The notes: generated by a model not told the origin, from the sequence alone. 22,712 nt of DNA from Chryseobacterium gleum (GCA_945877005.1 CAMCQL010000006.1:1-22712); one strand, 5' to 3'. Shown: positions 1 through 9,772, counted from the stretch's first letter. Program-made: numbers and translations.

Positions 1-1268
1 CCCAAAGGTTCATTTTGATAACAAATTAACGCGTAGCCTTTTTTGCCATCCAAAGAAAAAGTATCTCCTTTCAAATAATTGAGTGCTTGTTCTAACGAGA
101 CTTCAAGCTGTTGCCAATTATTTTTTGAAATTGCTGGGGACAACGCCAATGCCTCATTCGGAATTATTCCTTTACGTGAATACTGCCCAATTTCAGTCCC
201 CATTTTACTTAAGCGTAAATGTGAATGTAACAATTTAACATCCTCCATCAACTGAATATCTGCAGTAAACACATACTCTTTCCATTGGTAATACAACGCA
301 TTCGAATCTAACCCAAGATCAGTAATTGGAGATAAATCTTTAACAATCGTCACATCCGATTTATAGTTTTTTTTCGGTGAAAAGCTTTCACTATCAGCAT
401 GTTTTTTCTGAAGAACCGCGATAAAAAACCCTTCTGTCTCAAGTAAGTTCGGAAAGGCATAACATCCAATTCCCTCACGCCCTTCTTTAAAATCTCCTGT
501 TGAAATCGGTACAATATCAGCCTCCAATTCATCGACAGCCCATTGTATATTGTCCTCATTTTCAAAACGATTTAAGGTACAAGTTGAATAAATTAAATAA
601 CCTCCCGGTTGAATACACTCCCAACTATCTGAAAGAATCTTTTTTTGTCTCACGACACAATTCGCAACATTTTCCTCCGACCAATGGGCTCTTGATACAG
701 GGTCTTTACGAAACATCCCTTCACCTGAGCATGGGGCATCCACAACTACCACGTCAAAGTAGGACTTCAGCGCAGCAAAATCTGCAGGGTCATTGAATGA
801 GACAAATGTATTTTCCGCTCCCCATTTGACCATGTTTTCCTTCAATATCTTCGAACGTCCATGTACCACTTCGTTACTAACTAATAAACCTTTCCCATTT
901 AACCACGAAGCAATCAACGTACTTTTTCCACCTGGAGCAGCACATAAATCCAATACTTTAGGGAACTCTTTAATCGTTAATTGATTCAATACATACTCAA
1001 GAAACATAGAACCTGCTTCTTGTGGGTAATAAGCACCCGCATGAAAAAGAGGATCTCGAACATAAGAAGGTCTTTGGTTCAATAAAAACGCATTGGAACA
1101 CCATGAAATTGGTGATTTGATGGGTAAATCTGACTTACTTTTCAATGGATTCAACCGAACTGAACTTGGCGTGTCACTTTCCATTGCAGTCATTAATGCA
1201 TCTGCATCAATAAAATCATCCTTTTTAATCCGTGCAATAAACTCCAAAGGAAGCGAAAAATCACTCAT
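1..1268 (-). CDS. RsmF/NOL1-Nop2-Sun family rRNA (cytosine-C5) methyltransferase, 3' end cut by window edge
   Basis: This is an S-adenosylmethionine-dependent RNA m5C methyltransferase of the RsmB/RsmF (NOL1/Nop2/Sun) family. About 422 residues are visible, and the C-terminus lies beyond base 1. The ATG at 1268 gives a protein starting MSDFSLPLEF. Residues 105-115 carry the SAM-binding motif LDLCAAPGGKS. Motif IV, DAPCSGEGMFRKD, is near 178-190 and motif VI, YSTCTLNRFENED, near 227-239. They supply the two conserved cysteines, C180 and C230 (nucleophile and product release). The visible part past residue 250 resembles the RNA-binding C-terminal part of RsmF. E. coli RsmF makes m5C1407 in 16S rRNA, so the same target is likely but inferred. 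The start lies 2 bp after the tsaD stop, so the two genes are probably co-transcribed and both serve translation. Confidence 0.9.
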   Translation of the reverse strand, partial: MSDFSLPLEFIARIKKDDFIDADALMTAMESDTPSSVRLNPLKSKSDLPIKSPISWCSNAFLLNQRPSYVRDPLFHAGAYYPQEAGSMFLEYVLNQLTIKEFPKVLDLCAAPGGKSTLIASWLNGKGLLVSNEVVHGRSKILKENMVKWGAENTFVSFNDPADFAALKSYFDVVVVDAPCSGEGMFRKDPVSRAHWSEENVANCVVRQKKILSDSWECIQPGGYLIYSTCTLNRFENEDNIQWAVDELEADIVPISTGDFKEGREGIGCYAFPNLLETEGFFIAVLQKKHADSESFSPKKNYKSDVTIVKDLSPITDLGLDSNALYYQWKEYVFTADIQLMEDVKLLHSHLRLSKMGTEIGQYSRKGIIPNEALALSPAISKNNWQQLEVSLEQALNYLKGDTFSLDGKKGYALICYQNEPL

Positions 1269-1270
1269 AC

Positions 1271-2305
1271 TTAAATTGATAACTTGTTAAATGGTAATCT
1301 CGCCATCGCTGCCACCGTTTGGTCTGTAAACAATCCTTTTTGATGCATGAAAAATCCCGTTACAGCAATCATCCCTGCATTGTCAGTACAGTACTGAAAA
1401 TCAGGAATAAAAACCTCCCATTTCTTTTCAACTTGCAATGCTAAAAGACGACTACGAACACCTGAATTCGCCGACACCCCACCTGCAATTGCAATCTGAC
1501 TAATATTCAACTCTTTGCTCGCCTTTATCAATTTTTGAAATAGTATCTCAATAATTGAATGTTGTACAGATGCACAAATATGATTTCGTTCCTCTTTAAT
1601 AAACTGAGGGTTCTTTTTAATTTCTTTTTGTAAAAAATACAAAATCGATGTTTTCAAGCCACTAAAACTGTAATTATATCCTTCCATCTGCGGTTTTGAA
1701 AACGAATACTTTAGTGGATCTCCCAATTGAGCATAACGATCAATCAAAGGTCCACCTGGATAAGGCAAACCTAAAATTTTTGCAGTCTTATCAAAAGCCT
1801 CCCCTGCCGCATCATCAATAGTAGTTCCAATCACCTCCATTTCTAAATGGTCTTTCACCAATACAATTTGTGTATGTCCTCCGGAAATTGTCAAACACAA
1901 AAACGGAAATTTAGGTTTCGATTTTCCTTCTTGATCAATAAAATGGGCCAATACATGGCCATGCATGTGATTTACATCGATCAATGGTTTATCCAACGCC
2001 AAAGCAATCGATTTAGCAAATGACGTTCCAACTACTAAAGATCCTAATAAACCAGGCCCTTTCGTAAAGGCAATCCCATCGACATCTTTTAATGATATGT
2101 TGGCCTTTTTTAATGCGGCATCCACAACAGGAACTATATTTTGTTGATGAGCCCTTGAAGCCAACTCAGGAACCACTCCACCGAATTCACGATGGATTTC
2201 TTGACTGGCAGTTACGTTTGACAAAATAGTTGTATCTTTGATAATTGCAGCAGAAGTATCATCGCAGGAAGATTCAATGCCAAGTATGATTACAGAAGAT
2301 TTCAA
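1271..2305 (-). CDS. tsaD: tRNA N6-adenosine threonylcarbamoyltransferase TsaD
   Basis: TsaD transfers the threonylcarbamoyl group from threonylcarbamoyl-AMP to A37 of ANN-decoding tRNAs (t6A), working in the cytoplasm with TsaB and TsaE. The 344-aa length matches the family. Visible signatures are GIESSCDDTSAA near residues 9-20, GPGLLGSLVVG near 83-93, the metal-binding HMHGH with H113 and H117, SGGHTQIVL near 141-149, and CTDNAGMIAV near the C-terminus, whose aspartate completes the metal site. The start codon is TTG at 2305. An in-frame TAA lies four codons upstream (just before ATC-AAT-CGT), and there is no in-frame ATG early enough, so TTG is the only standard choice. The gene runs divergently from tamB with 18 bp between starts, and the RsmF-like methyltransferase follows 2 bp after it. 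Confidence 0.96.
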   Translation of the reverse strand: MKSSVIILGIESSCDDTSAAIIKDTTILSNVTASQEIHREFGGVVPELASRAHQQNIVPVVDAALKKANISLKDVDGIAFTKGPGLLGSLVVGTSFAKSIALALDKPLIDVNHMHGHVLAHFIDQEGKSKPKFPFLCLTISGGHTQIVLVKDHLEMEVIGTTIDDAAGEAFDKTAKILGLPYPGGPLIDRYAQLGDPLKYSFSKPQMEGYNYSFSGLKTSILYFLQKEIKKNPQFIKEERNHICASVQHSIIEILFQKLIKASKELNISQIAIAGGVSANSGVRSRLLALQVEKKWEVFIPDFQYCTDNAGMIAVTGFFMHQKGLFTDQTVAAMARLPFNKLSI

Positions 2306-2323
2306 ACGATTGATTTAGAAATT

Positions 2324-5300
2324 ATGGCAAAAATACTTAAATTATTAAGAATTGGTAATAGCATTCTTTTTGAATTGCTCTTAGCTTTCTTAATCGTTTT
2401 TGCTTTTTTAGTCCGAACATCACCTGTACAAACCAAACTTGCACAAATTGCTTCATCGTATTTTTCTGAAGAACTAAAAACGACATTCAAAGTCTCAAGA
2501 GTTTCTATTGTTTTTTTTAATAAAATTGCCCTTGATGGTGTAACTATAAAAGACAGGCAACACAAAAACATTGCGCAATTTGAATCACTTTTATTGACTT
2601 TGAAAAGTATAAACAATATCAAAAAAGAAATTCGATTCAAAAAACTGGAAATTAAAGGCGGTGATTTTAATTTATACCAAGCAAAAACAACCGGTGCCTT
2701 CAACTTTGATTTTATAATTGATTACTTTTCATCCCCAGACGCATCAAAAGATGGCAATCCCTACTCTTTAAAAATAGACAAACTCTCCTTAATCAATGTT
2801 AATGCTCGTTACGATGATTATAATTTTAAAAATTTCAGAGATGAAATCAATTACGACCACGTAGAACTTAAAAAACTCTATGTTTTCGCTAATGATTTTA
2901 GCTACAAAAACGGAGTTTTAAGAGCTTCTATTCATCAATTATCACTTCACGAAAGATGTGGATTAAAAATCAAACAATTTTCATGCTACGCAAAAATCAG
3001 TGACAAAGGGATTGTCACTAAACAATTGCGATTTAAAACAAACCAATCTACTGCTTACCTGCCTAAATTTGCAATGTACTTCTCTAAATGGCATGATTTC
3101 TACTATTTTGATGACAAAGTATTCTTTGACGCACAATTAGAGAAAAGTTATATCGCAATGAAAGACATTCAGTATTTTGCTTCTGAGTTGGGAGGAATGG
3201 AACAGTTTTGTGTTATTTCTGCAAGTTCAGTAACCGATTGCCTTAAAAAAATGAACATCAAAAATGTAGATCTTTCTTTTGGAAAAGGCACCCAAATCAA
3301 AGGTGATATTGTTCTGCCTGACTTCAGATACTTACATAATTTAGCCTATTATAACGTGTTGGAAACCGCAGAAATCAATATGGATGACATAGAAGAATTT
3401 GGTTTTCCAATCGTTTCTGGATTGACAAAAATTGATCTTCATCCTTATGTCAAAAACCTTAAAAAAGTAAAATTCAACCAACTTTCAATCACTGGAACAA
3501 ACCAACATTGTCTGATAAACAGTAAAAAAATTGAAACTCCATTAGGAAATTTATCCCTCAAAAAAGAACTAATAATTGACTATGTTAGTGGAAATGATAC
3601 GTATAAATTCAACACTTCACTTAAAAACAACCAATCCATTGTTATTGATAGTTTTAACGTAGGTAAACTAATCCAGCAAAAAAACATTGGAAAAGTTTCA
3701 GGATCAATTAGTTTAAATGGTTTATTTGATTTTAATTCTATCTTTCAAATAGACACTTTAAAGAGCAAAATAAACACTTTAAATTTCCACAATTACAACT
3801 ACAAGAACATCACTTTAAACTCTTTTAGTTTCAAAGACAACACGATTAAATTAAATGCTGAAATTGAAGACGAAAATCTCACTGCTAAATTTGAAACAGC
3901 TGCTAAATTTAGTGCTAAAAACGAAATCAAATTATCAACAGAATGTAAACTAATAAATCCTACAGCTCTCGGATTTACAAATCAACCCAACACAAGTATA
4001 TCGGGAGAATTCGATTGTGATTTTGAAGACATAACTTCCAGTCATCTGCTAGGTCAGCTAGTAGGGCATAATTTAAAGATTATTCAAAACGAAAACACTT
4101 TTGTATTACAAGACTTTGATTTTAACAGTTCAAACATAAATGGGATTTACAATTACACACTCAACTCTTCCATACTCAACGCGGAGTTAATTGGTAAAAT
4201 TAATCTCAACGAGATTTATAATGATTACAAAATTTATGCACAACAAATTTTAACCAATTACCCAATCTCTACATCAAAAAAAATAGTGAATGATTTTAAA
4301 TTTGAATTTGAATTTCAGAAAACAAACGAATTAATTAAACTATTAAAATTACCCATTTATATTTCCAATAAAACAAGTCTTAAAGGCGTTTTAAGCGATA
4401 ACAATTGTCACATCGCTCTAAATTCTAAAGAAATTGAGTTGCCCAAAATCCAGTTTCAAAACATCTCCTTCAATGCAGGAATCACCAACAAATCCTTCTC
4501 CTCCGACTTACGAATTAAGAAAACAACTTTATTTGACTCATTAGAAATTAACGCTATTGTTCTTTCTTCTGAAGGTAAAAATAACACGATCGCTAACACA
4601 CTTGATTTTAAATCAATTCACGATCAGAAATCGGAGCTAAAATTCAACTTAGAAAGTCCAAACCCTTCGATATTTAAAGCAATAATAGCTCCTTCTTCAT
4701 TTTATTTAAATAAAAACAAATGGGAAATCAATCAAATTGCAACAATTGAGTTCACTTCAGTGAATTTTTTCATCAACAACCTACTGGCACAACACAACAA
4801 AGAATCCATCGAAATCAATGGCGATTTAGCCAGCACTTCTACTCCAGCATTCATAAATATCAATCAGTTTCAATTGAACAATTTAAACTTTTTATTTGAC
4901 AAAAGCTCTCAATTAGAAGGAATCCTTACAACATCTGCTGAGATTAAAAATCTAAAAGAGAACCTATCTATTACTTGTAATGCTTCTGTAGAAAATCTCG
5001 TTTTCAACAAAGAAAAAATTGGAACGATTGATACACATGCAGACTGGAGCTATCAATCACAAAAAATGAATCTGAATGGTAAGATGGACTATAAAAACAT
5101 TCCATCCTTCAATTTTGATGGTTTTATTTTTACCAATACTGAAAAAAACATTCACCTAAGCTTGTACCTACAGCACACTGACTTACATTTTTCAAACTCA
5201 TTCATAGACCAAAGCATACTTTCAAATGTACAAGGTGAAATTTCTGGAGAAATAAATCTCACTGGAACACTTTACAATCCTGAAATTCAAGGAAAAGTTT

Positions 5301-6943
5301 CAGTGTTGAACGGGAAAGTGAAATCCGAAGATTTCGGTACATGGTTTTCAATTAATGGAGATATTGACATCAATAAAAATGGTTTTTACGCCGACAATAT
5401 TCCATTCACTGATGAAGAAGGTCATACAGGATCCCTCATTGCTACAATCTACCACGACAACTTCACAAATTGGAATTACGACATTAATATCCAAACACTG
5501 GAAAACATTAGTTTTCAAAATGGTATACGTACTTTAAATGATAAATTTTTACTTTTAAACACGCGATTCACCGAAGACGAAGTCTATTTTGGTAAAGTCT
5601 ATGCAACCGGAGAAATCAACATTAACGGAACTACTGAAAATGCGAATGTAACTACAGATCTTTCAACCAACACTGGATCATTAATTAGCATACCCATGTA
5701 TGGTGCAACAAATTATGAAGAAAGTAATTTTATTGAATTTATATCGAACAAAGTCAAAGACACACTTAAAACAAAGTCCAATTACTCTCAATTTGACCTC
5801 AATTTAGATCTGAAATTTCATGTAACACCCAGCACTCAAGTGAAATTAATCTTTAACGAACGGACTGGTGATGAAATAATCGCTTATGGAAATGGTGATA
5901 TTTCAATAAAAATGGACCCTTCGGGCAAAATTTCCATGAACGGCCTATACACCATCAAAAATGATAAGACGAATCAAAGTACCTACACATTTGTACTAGG
6001 CCCAATCAAGCAAAATTTTAACATACAAGAAGAAGGAACGATCAGTTGGTCAGGTGACCCCTACGAAGCATTGCTTGATTTAACCACTTATTACACCGTT
6101 ACAACCAACCTTAAAGACATCTTACCTGCAGAATCTACAAACAGTCAGACGATGCAAGCGGTAAAATGTAAATTAAAATTACAAGAAACAATCAAACAAC
6201 CAAAAATCGCTTTTGAATTTGAACTTCCTAGTGCAGGGACAGGTATCAATGACGATGCAAAAGCTGCAATTTCAAGGATTAATACTAATAAAGATGAGCT
6301 AAATAAACAATTCATTTCATTGTTTTTATGGAAGAAATTTCAACCATTGCTCTCAAGTAGTACAAGCGTTGGCACAAATGCGGTTGCAGATTTAGTTTCA
6401 AGTCAAATAAATAGTATCCTCGGTGACCTTTCTAAGGAATACAAACTGAATTTGACCTATAATACTGCTAGCAACAATTTAACGACGCAGGGGAATCAAG
6501 ATTTAAACAACACTCAAAATGCAGATAAAATTGCGATTGGTGTTTCCAAAAACTTTTTTGACGGTAAATTAATCGTAAACGGAACTATCGGTCGCGCATC
6601 TGTAACATCATTGAACACACCTCAAAGCATTTTAATCAGCAATTTTAATCTAGAGTACAAACTAACCAAAAAAGGAAACTTAAGTATTAATGGATTCAAT
6701 GAAACGAACGACTTAAATACGAGTATTCAGCTCAATAGTTTAAATACACAAGGGATAGGCTTGAGTTACAAAAATGATTTTTCATCCCTCAATGATTTTG
6801 AATTGTATCAAGGTTTTTTAGATATTTTCAGAAAAAAAGATAAGAAAAGAATCATGAAGCCGAATCGTACAAACTTACAACCAATCCCTAAAAAGAGCAG
6901 TCCTAATACTAAAACACCTTCTCCTACAGCCACAGTTAAATAG
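2324..6943 (+). CDS. tamB: Translocation/assembly module TamB (DUF490 family)
   Basis: TamB is an AsmA-like envelope protein that bridges the inner and outer membranes. It is linked to outer-membrane protein assembly and, more recently, to phospholipid transport. The 1539-aa product starts with a short positive stretch and one hydrophobic helix (about residues 13-30), an uncleaved inner-membrane anchor. A very long, beta-rich repetitive region full of N, K and T follows. The conserved C-terminal TamB domain is recognisable around residues 1190-1270, with YTFVLGPIKQNFNIQEEGTI and then WSGDPYEALLDLTTYYT. After the usual family end (GIGLSYKNDF), about 50 more residues form a basic tail rich in P, S and T. 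The ATG at 2324 is 18 bp from the divergent tsaD start, an arrangement I know from other Bacteroidota. No TamA/BamA-like partner is in the window. Confidence 0.9.
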   Translation: MAKILKLLRIGNSILFELLLAFLIVFAFLVRTSPVQTKLAQIASSYFSEELKTTFKVSRVSIVFFNKIALDGVTIKDRQHKNIAQFESLLLTLKSINNIKKEIRFKKLEIKGGDFNLYQAKTTGAFNFDFIIDYFSSPDASKDGNPYSLKIDKLSLINVNARYDDYNFKNFRDEINYDHVELKKLYVFANDFSYKNGVLRASIHQLSLHERCGLKIKQFSCYAKISDKGIVTKQLRFKTNQSTAYLPKFAMYFSKWHDFYYFDDKVFFDAQLEKSYIAMKDIQYFASELGGMEQFCVISASSVTDCLKKMNIKNVDLSFGKGTQIKGDIVLPDFRYLHNLAYYNVLETAEINMDDIEEFGFPIVSGLTKIDLHPYVKNLKKVKFNQLSITGTNQHCLINSKKIETPLGNLSLKKELIIDYVSGNDTYKFNTSLKNNQSIVIDSFNVGKLIQQKNIGKVSGSISLNGLFDFNSIFQIDTLKSKINTLNFHNYNYKNITLNSFSFKDNTIKLNAEIEDENLTAKFETAAKFSAKNEIKLSTECKLINPTALGFTNQPNTSISGEFDCDFEDITSSHLLGQLVGHNLKIIQNENTFVLQDFDFNSSNINGIYNYTLNSSILNAELIGKINLNEIYNDYKIYAQQILTNYPISTSKKIVNDFKFEFEFQKTNELIKLLKLPIYISNKTSLKGVLSDNNCHIALNSKEIELPKIQFQNISFNAGITNKSFSSDLRIKKTTLFDSLEINAIVLSSEGKNNTIANTLDFKSIHDQKSELKFNLESPNPSIFKAIIAPSSFYLNKNKWEINQIATIEFTSVNFFINNLLAQHNKESIEINGDLASTSTPAFININQFQLNNLNFLFDKSSQLEGILTTSAEIKNLKENLSITCNASVENLVFNKEKIGTIDTHADWSYQSQKMNLNGKMDYKNIPSFNFDGFIFTNTEKNIHLSLYLQHTDLHFSNSFIDQSILSNVQGEISGEINLTGTLYNPEIQGKVSVLNGKVKSEDFGTWFSINGDIDINKNGFYADNIPFTDEEGHTGSLIATIYHDNFTNWNYDINIQTLENISFQNGIRTLNDKFLLLNTRFTEDEVYFGKVYATGEININGTTENANVTTDLSTNTGSLISIPMYGATNYEESNFIEFISNKVKDTLKTKSNYSQFDLNLDLKFHVTPSTQVKLIFNERTGDEIIAYGNGDISIKMDPSGKISMNGLYTIKNDKTNQSTYTFVLGPIKQNFNIQEEGTISWSGDPYEALLDLTTYYTVTTNLKDILPAESTNSQTMQAVKCKLKLQETIKQPKIAFEFELPSAGTGINDDAKAAISRINTNKDELNKQFISLFLWKKFQPLLSSSTSVGTNAVADLVSSQINSILGDLSKEYKLNLTYNTASNNLTTQGNQDLNNTQNADKIAIGVSKNFFDGKLIVNGTIGRASVTSLNTPQSILISNFNLEYKLTKKGNLSINGFNETNDLNTSIQLNSLNTQGIGLSYKNDFSSLNDFELYQGFLDIFRKKDKKRIMKPNRTNLQPIPKKSSPNTKTPSPTATVK
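2328..2335 (-). promoter_or_regulatory. Possible -7 element of the tsaD promoter
   Basis: Read on the minus strand this is TATTTTTG, a full match to the Bacteroidota TAnnTTTG -7 element. It lies inside the first codons of tamB, about 22 bp before the tsaD start, so the leader would be very short. No clear TTTG appears at the expected -33 distance, so this is only a candidate. Confidence 0.3.
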
Positions 6944-6968
6944 TGGTTTGATTAAATTCAGTATTTCA

Positions 6969-8462
6969 ATGAAAAAGATACAGAAAGTACTTATTGCAAA
7001 TAGAGGTGAAATTGCACGCCGCATACTTCGCACCCTCAAAAAAATGAACATTGTAAGTGTTGCAGTGTATTCCGAAGCTGATAAAGATAGTCTTCATGTT
7101 CGAGAGGCTGATGAATCTTATTATATAGGAGCATCTCCTTCCAGTGAAAGCTACCTAAAACAAGATGTTCTTTTAGATCTATGTCTAAAACATTCGATTG
7201 ATGCAATTCATCCTGGTTACGGATTTTTGTCCGAAAATAGTGATTTTGCTAAAAAAATTACAGCTACTGGAATTATTTTCATTGGACCATCTCCTGAATC
7301 AATTGAAGTAATGGGAGATAAACTGAGCGCTAAACAAGCTGTTGCTCAGTTCAACGTCCCATTAGTTCCAGGAATTGACAAAGCTATAAGCTCAGTTCAA
7401 GAAGCGAAAGAAATCGCAAAAAAAGTTGGTTATCCGATTCTAATTAAAGCATCTGCAGGTGGAGGAGGTAAAGGAATGCGATTAGTAGAAGAAGAAGACG
7501 AGTTAGAAAGTCAAATGAAAATGGCACAAAGTGAAGCAAAATCATCCTTCGGAAATGATGCTGTATTTGTTGAAAAATTCGTTGACAAACCAAGACATAT
7601 TGAAATACAAGTCTTTGGTGATAACTTCGGAAACCACGTCTACCTCTTTGAAAGAGAATGTAGCATTCAACGAAGACACCAAAAAGTAATTGAAGAAGCA
7701 CCGAGTTCAGTTGTCACGCCTGAACTCAGAAAAAAAATGGGTGAAGCAGCAATTAACGTTTGTAAATCATGCAACTACATTGGTGCTGGGACCGTTGAGT
7801 TTTTATTGGACGCGGAATTAAATTTTTATTTTTTAGAAATGAACACCCGTCTTCAAGTAGAACACCCCGTAACAGAAGAAATTACTGGTTTAGATTTAGT
7901 AGAATGGCAAATAAATGTTGCGATGAACTTGCCCTTACCAAAAAAACAAACCGAACTTGAAATAAAAGGACATGCCATTGAAATTCGATTGTATGCAGAA
8001 GACACCTTCTCAAATTTCACACCTGATATTGGAAAATTAATTCGTTACCGAACTCCTACTGATACCCACTTAAGAGTTGACGATGCGTTTGAAGAAGGTA
8101 TGGAAATACCTATCTATTATGATCCTATGATTGCAAAAGTCATTACCTGGGGGGAAACAAGAGAAGTTGCAATTTCAAAAATGATTAAAGCACTCAAAAA
8201 CTATCAAGTTGCTGGAATCAAAAACAACTTAGACTTTTGCTTGTATGTACTTCAGCACAATGCATTTATTTCAGGAGACTTTGATACCAATTTTATAAAA
8301 ACACATTTCACTTCAACAGAAGCACTTAAAGAAAGCACAAAAACAGAGGAAATTGCATTAAAACATGGATTTGAATCTCTTTGGCATTCCATAAAAAAGC
8401 GCAAAGAAAATGAGTTTATATCGCGGCCTATACATGGAGCATGGAAATTAATGAAGAAATAA
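6969..8462 (+). CDS. accC: Biotin carboxylase subunit of acetyl-CoA/acyl-CoA carboxylase
   Basis: Biotin carboxylase uses ATP and bicarbonate to carboxylate biotin on a carrier protein. The chosen ATG at 6969 gives 497 aa starting MKKIQKVLIANRGEIA, the classic N-terminus. An upstream in-frame TTG at 6948 would add seven non-conserved residues. ATP-grasp signatures are visible: K118, K160 with ASAGGGGKGMRLV at 161-173, H210, FERECSIQRRHQKVIEEAPS near 228-246, E277 and E290-M-N-T-R294 followed by LQVEHPVTEEITGLDLV. These match the E. coli AccC catalytic residues with an offset of one or two. The protein is about 50 residues longer than E. coli AccC, owing to a C-terminal extension (after about residue 448) seen in some Bacteroidota members. 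No carrier protein or carboxyltransferase gene is adjacent, so acetyl-CoA versus another acyl-CoA cannot be settled. It follows tamB by about 25 bp and may be co-transcribed with it. Confidence 0.88.
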   Translation: MKKIQKVLIANRGEIARRILRTLKKMNIVSVAVYSEADKDSLHVREADESYYIGASPSSESYLKQDVLLDLCLKHSIDAIHPGYGFLSENSDFAKKITATGIIFIGPSPESIEVMGDKLSAKQAVAQFNVPLVPGIDKAISSVQEAKEIAKKVGYPILIKASAGGGGKGMRLVEEEDELESQMKMAQSEAKSSFGNDAVFVEKFVDKPRHIEIQVFGDNFGNHVYLFERECSIQRRHQKVIEEAPSSVVTPELRKKMGEAAINVCKSCNYIGAGTVEFLLDAELNFYFLEMNTRLQVEHPVTEEITGLDLVEWQINVAMNLPLPKKQTELEIKGHAIEIRLYAEDTFSNFTPDIGKLIRYRTPTDTHLRVDDAFEEGMEIPIYYDPMIAKVITWGETREVAISKMIKALKNYQVAGIKNNLDFCLYVLQHNAFISGDFDTNFIKTHFTSTEALKESTKTEEIALKHGFESLWHSIKKRKENEFISRPIHGAWKLMKK

Positions 8463-8491
8463 AAAAAAGATAGAAATAATTACAAAGTAAA

Positions 8492-8522
8492 TTGAAAAAT
8501 TAAGTATAAAACTTTACCTTTA
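8492..8522 (+). promoter_or_regulatory. Candidate promoter for sucC
   Basis: TTG at 8492-8494 is followed after 20 bp by TACCTTTA at 8515-8522. The latter is one base off the Bacteroidota TAnnTTTG -7 element. It lies about 18 bp before the sucC ATG, in a 78-bp gap after the carboxylase gene. The match is imperfect. Confidence 0.35.
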
Positions 8523-8540
8523 CCCTGCAAAATTCTGAAC

Positions 8541-9752
8541 ATGAACTTACACGAATACCAAGGAAAATCAATTCTAACAAAGTACGGTGTGACTGTACAA
8601 AGAGGAGTTGTCGTTGAAAAAGTTGAAGACGCGGTAGCTTCAGCAAAAAAATTAACAGAGGAAACGGGTACTGGATGGTACGTTGTTAAAGCTCAAATAC
8701 ACGCTGGAGGTCGTGGAAAAGGTACAATCGATGAAACTGGTTCGCACGGAGTTGTTTTAGCTAAAGGCATTGACCAAGTTGAAGAAAAAGTACGCGGAAT
8801 ACTTGGAGGTCATTTACAAACTGCACAAACGAACGGTAAAAGTAAATTAGTATCTAAAGTATTATTAGCGGAAGACGTATACTATCCAGGTGAAAGTGAA
8901 GTGTCGGAATTCTATGTGTCTGTATTATTAGACCGAGAAAAAGGAAGAAATGTCATCATGTACTCTACAGAAGGAGGAATGGACATTGAAACCGTTGCTG
9001 AAAACACACCACATTTAATTTTCAAAGAAGAAATAGATCCAAGAGTTGGAATCCAAGGATTTCAATCGCGTAAAATCGCTTTTAACTTAGGTTTATCTGG
9101 TGAAGCATTCAAACAAATGACAAAATTTGTCACTTCATTGTATGCTGCTTACGAGGGCTGTGATGCTTCAATGTTTGAAATCAACCCAGTTCTTAAAACT
9201 TCAGACAATAAAATTATTGCTGTTGATGCAAAAGTTTCTTTAGATGACAACGCATTATTCAGACACCCAGAATATGCAGCAATGAGAGATTTTACTGAAG
9301 AGGATCCAACAGAGGTAGAAGCAGATGCAGCTGGATTAAATTTTGTGAAATTAGACGGTAACGTTGCTTGCATGGTGAATGGAGCTGGTTTAGCTATGGC
9401 TACTATGGACATCATTAAACTATCTGGCGGGAATCCTGCAAACTTCTTAGACGTTGGAGGAACTGCAAATGCAGAACGTGTAGAAAAAGCTTTTCACATC
9501 ATTTTAAAAGACAAAAATGTTAAAGCAATTTTAATCAATATTTTTGGTGGAATCGTTCGATGCGATAGAGTTGCTCAAGGTGTTGTAGACGCTTACAAAA
9601 ATATTGGTTCAATTCCTGTTCCAATTATTGTTCGATTACAAGGCACAAATGCAGTAGAAGCTAAAAAATTGATTGACGAATCAGGTTTAAACGTACATTC
9701 AGCTGTTTTACTTCAAGAAGCATCCGACAAAGTTAAAGCTGTATTAGCTTAA
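8541..9752 (+). CDS. sucC: Succinate-CoA ligase (ADP-forming) subunit beta
   Basis: SucC is the nucleotide-binding beta subunit of succinyl-CoA synthetase. This TCA-cycle enzyme interconverts succinyl-CoA and succinate with substrate-level phosphorylation. The 403-aa protein opens with the family hallmark MNLHEYQGK and carries the ATP-grasp segment K50-AQIHAGGRGKG (50-61). Further in are FEINPV and the metal-binding region VDAKVSLDDNALFRHPE, and then the C-terminal ligase domain with INIFGGIVRCD. It is slightly longer than E. coli SucC (388 aa), which is usual in Bacteroidota. The partner alpha subunit gene sucD is not adjacent, so the two subunits are encoded apart. A strong terminator follows 20 bp after the stop, which makes this a single-gene transcript. 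Confidence 0.96.
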   Translation: MNLHEYQGKSILTKYGVTVQRGVVVEKVEDAVASAKKLTEETGTGWYVVKAQIHAGGRGKGTIDETGSHGVVLAKGIDQVEEKVRGILGGHLQTAQTNGKSKLVSKVLLAEDVYYPGESEVSEFYVSVLLDREKGRNVIMYSTEGGMDIETVAENTPHLIFKEEIDPRVGIQGFQSRKIAFNLGLSGEAFKQMTKFVTSLYAAYEGCDASMFEINPVLKTSDNKIIAVDAKVSLDDNALFRHPEYAAMRDFTEEDPTEVEADAAGLNFVKLDGNVACMVNGAGLAMATMDIIKLSGGNPANFLDVGGTANAERVEKAFHIILKDKNVKAILINIFGGIVRCDRVAQGVVDAYKNIGSIPVPIIVRLQGTNAVEAKKLIDESGLNVHSAVLLQEASDKVKAVLA

Positions 9753-9772
9753 TACATCTATTGAATATATAG

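Noticed and set aside
350..1290. Small open frames on both strands at 350-1290
   Set aside because: All overlap the RsmF-like methyltransferase frame, which has strong motifs throughout, and they show no protein-like features.
2302..2703. Minus-strand 133-codon frame opposite the start of tamB
   Set aside because: It is antisense to the conserved tamB anchor region and ends within the tsaD start area; no family features.
4297..4320. Repeated TTTGAA units
   Set aside because: Low-complexity codons for an alternating F/E/K beta strand in TamB, not a separate repeat element.
4751..4770. Hairpin plus T run inside tamB (TTCAC-TTCA-GTGAA then six T)
   Set aside because: Only a 5-bp A/T-rich stem within a continuous coding frame; too weak to call a terminator.
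6948..6968. TTG start extending the biotin carboxylase
   Set aside because: The ATG at 6969 yields the conserved MKKIQKVLIANRGEIA start; the extra seven residues have no family match.
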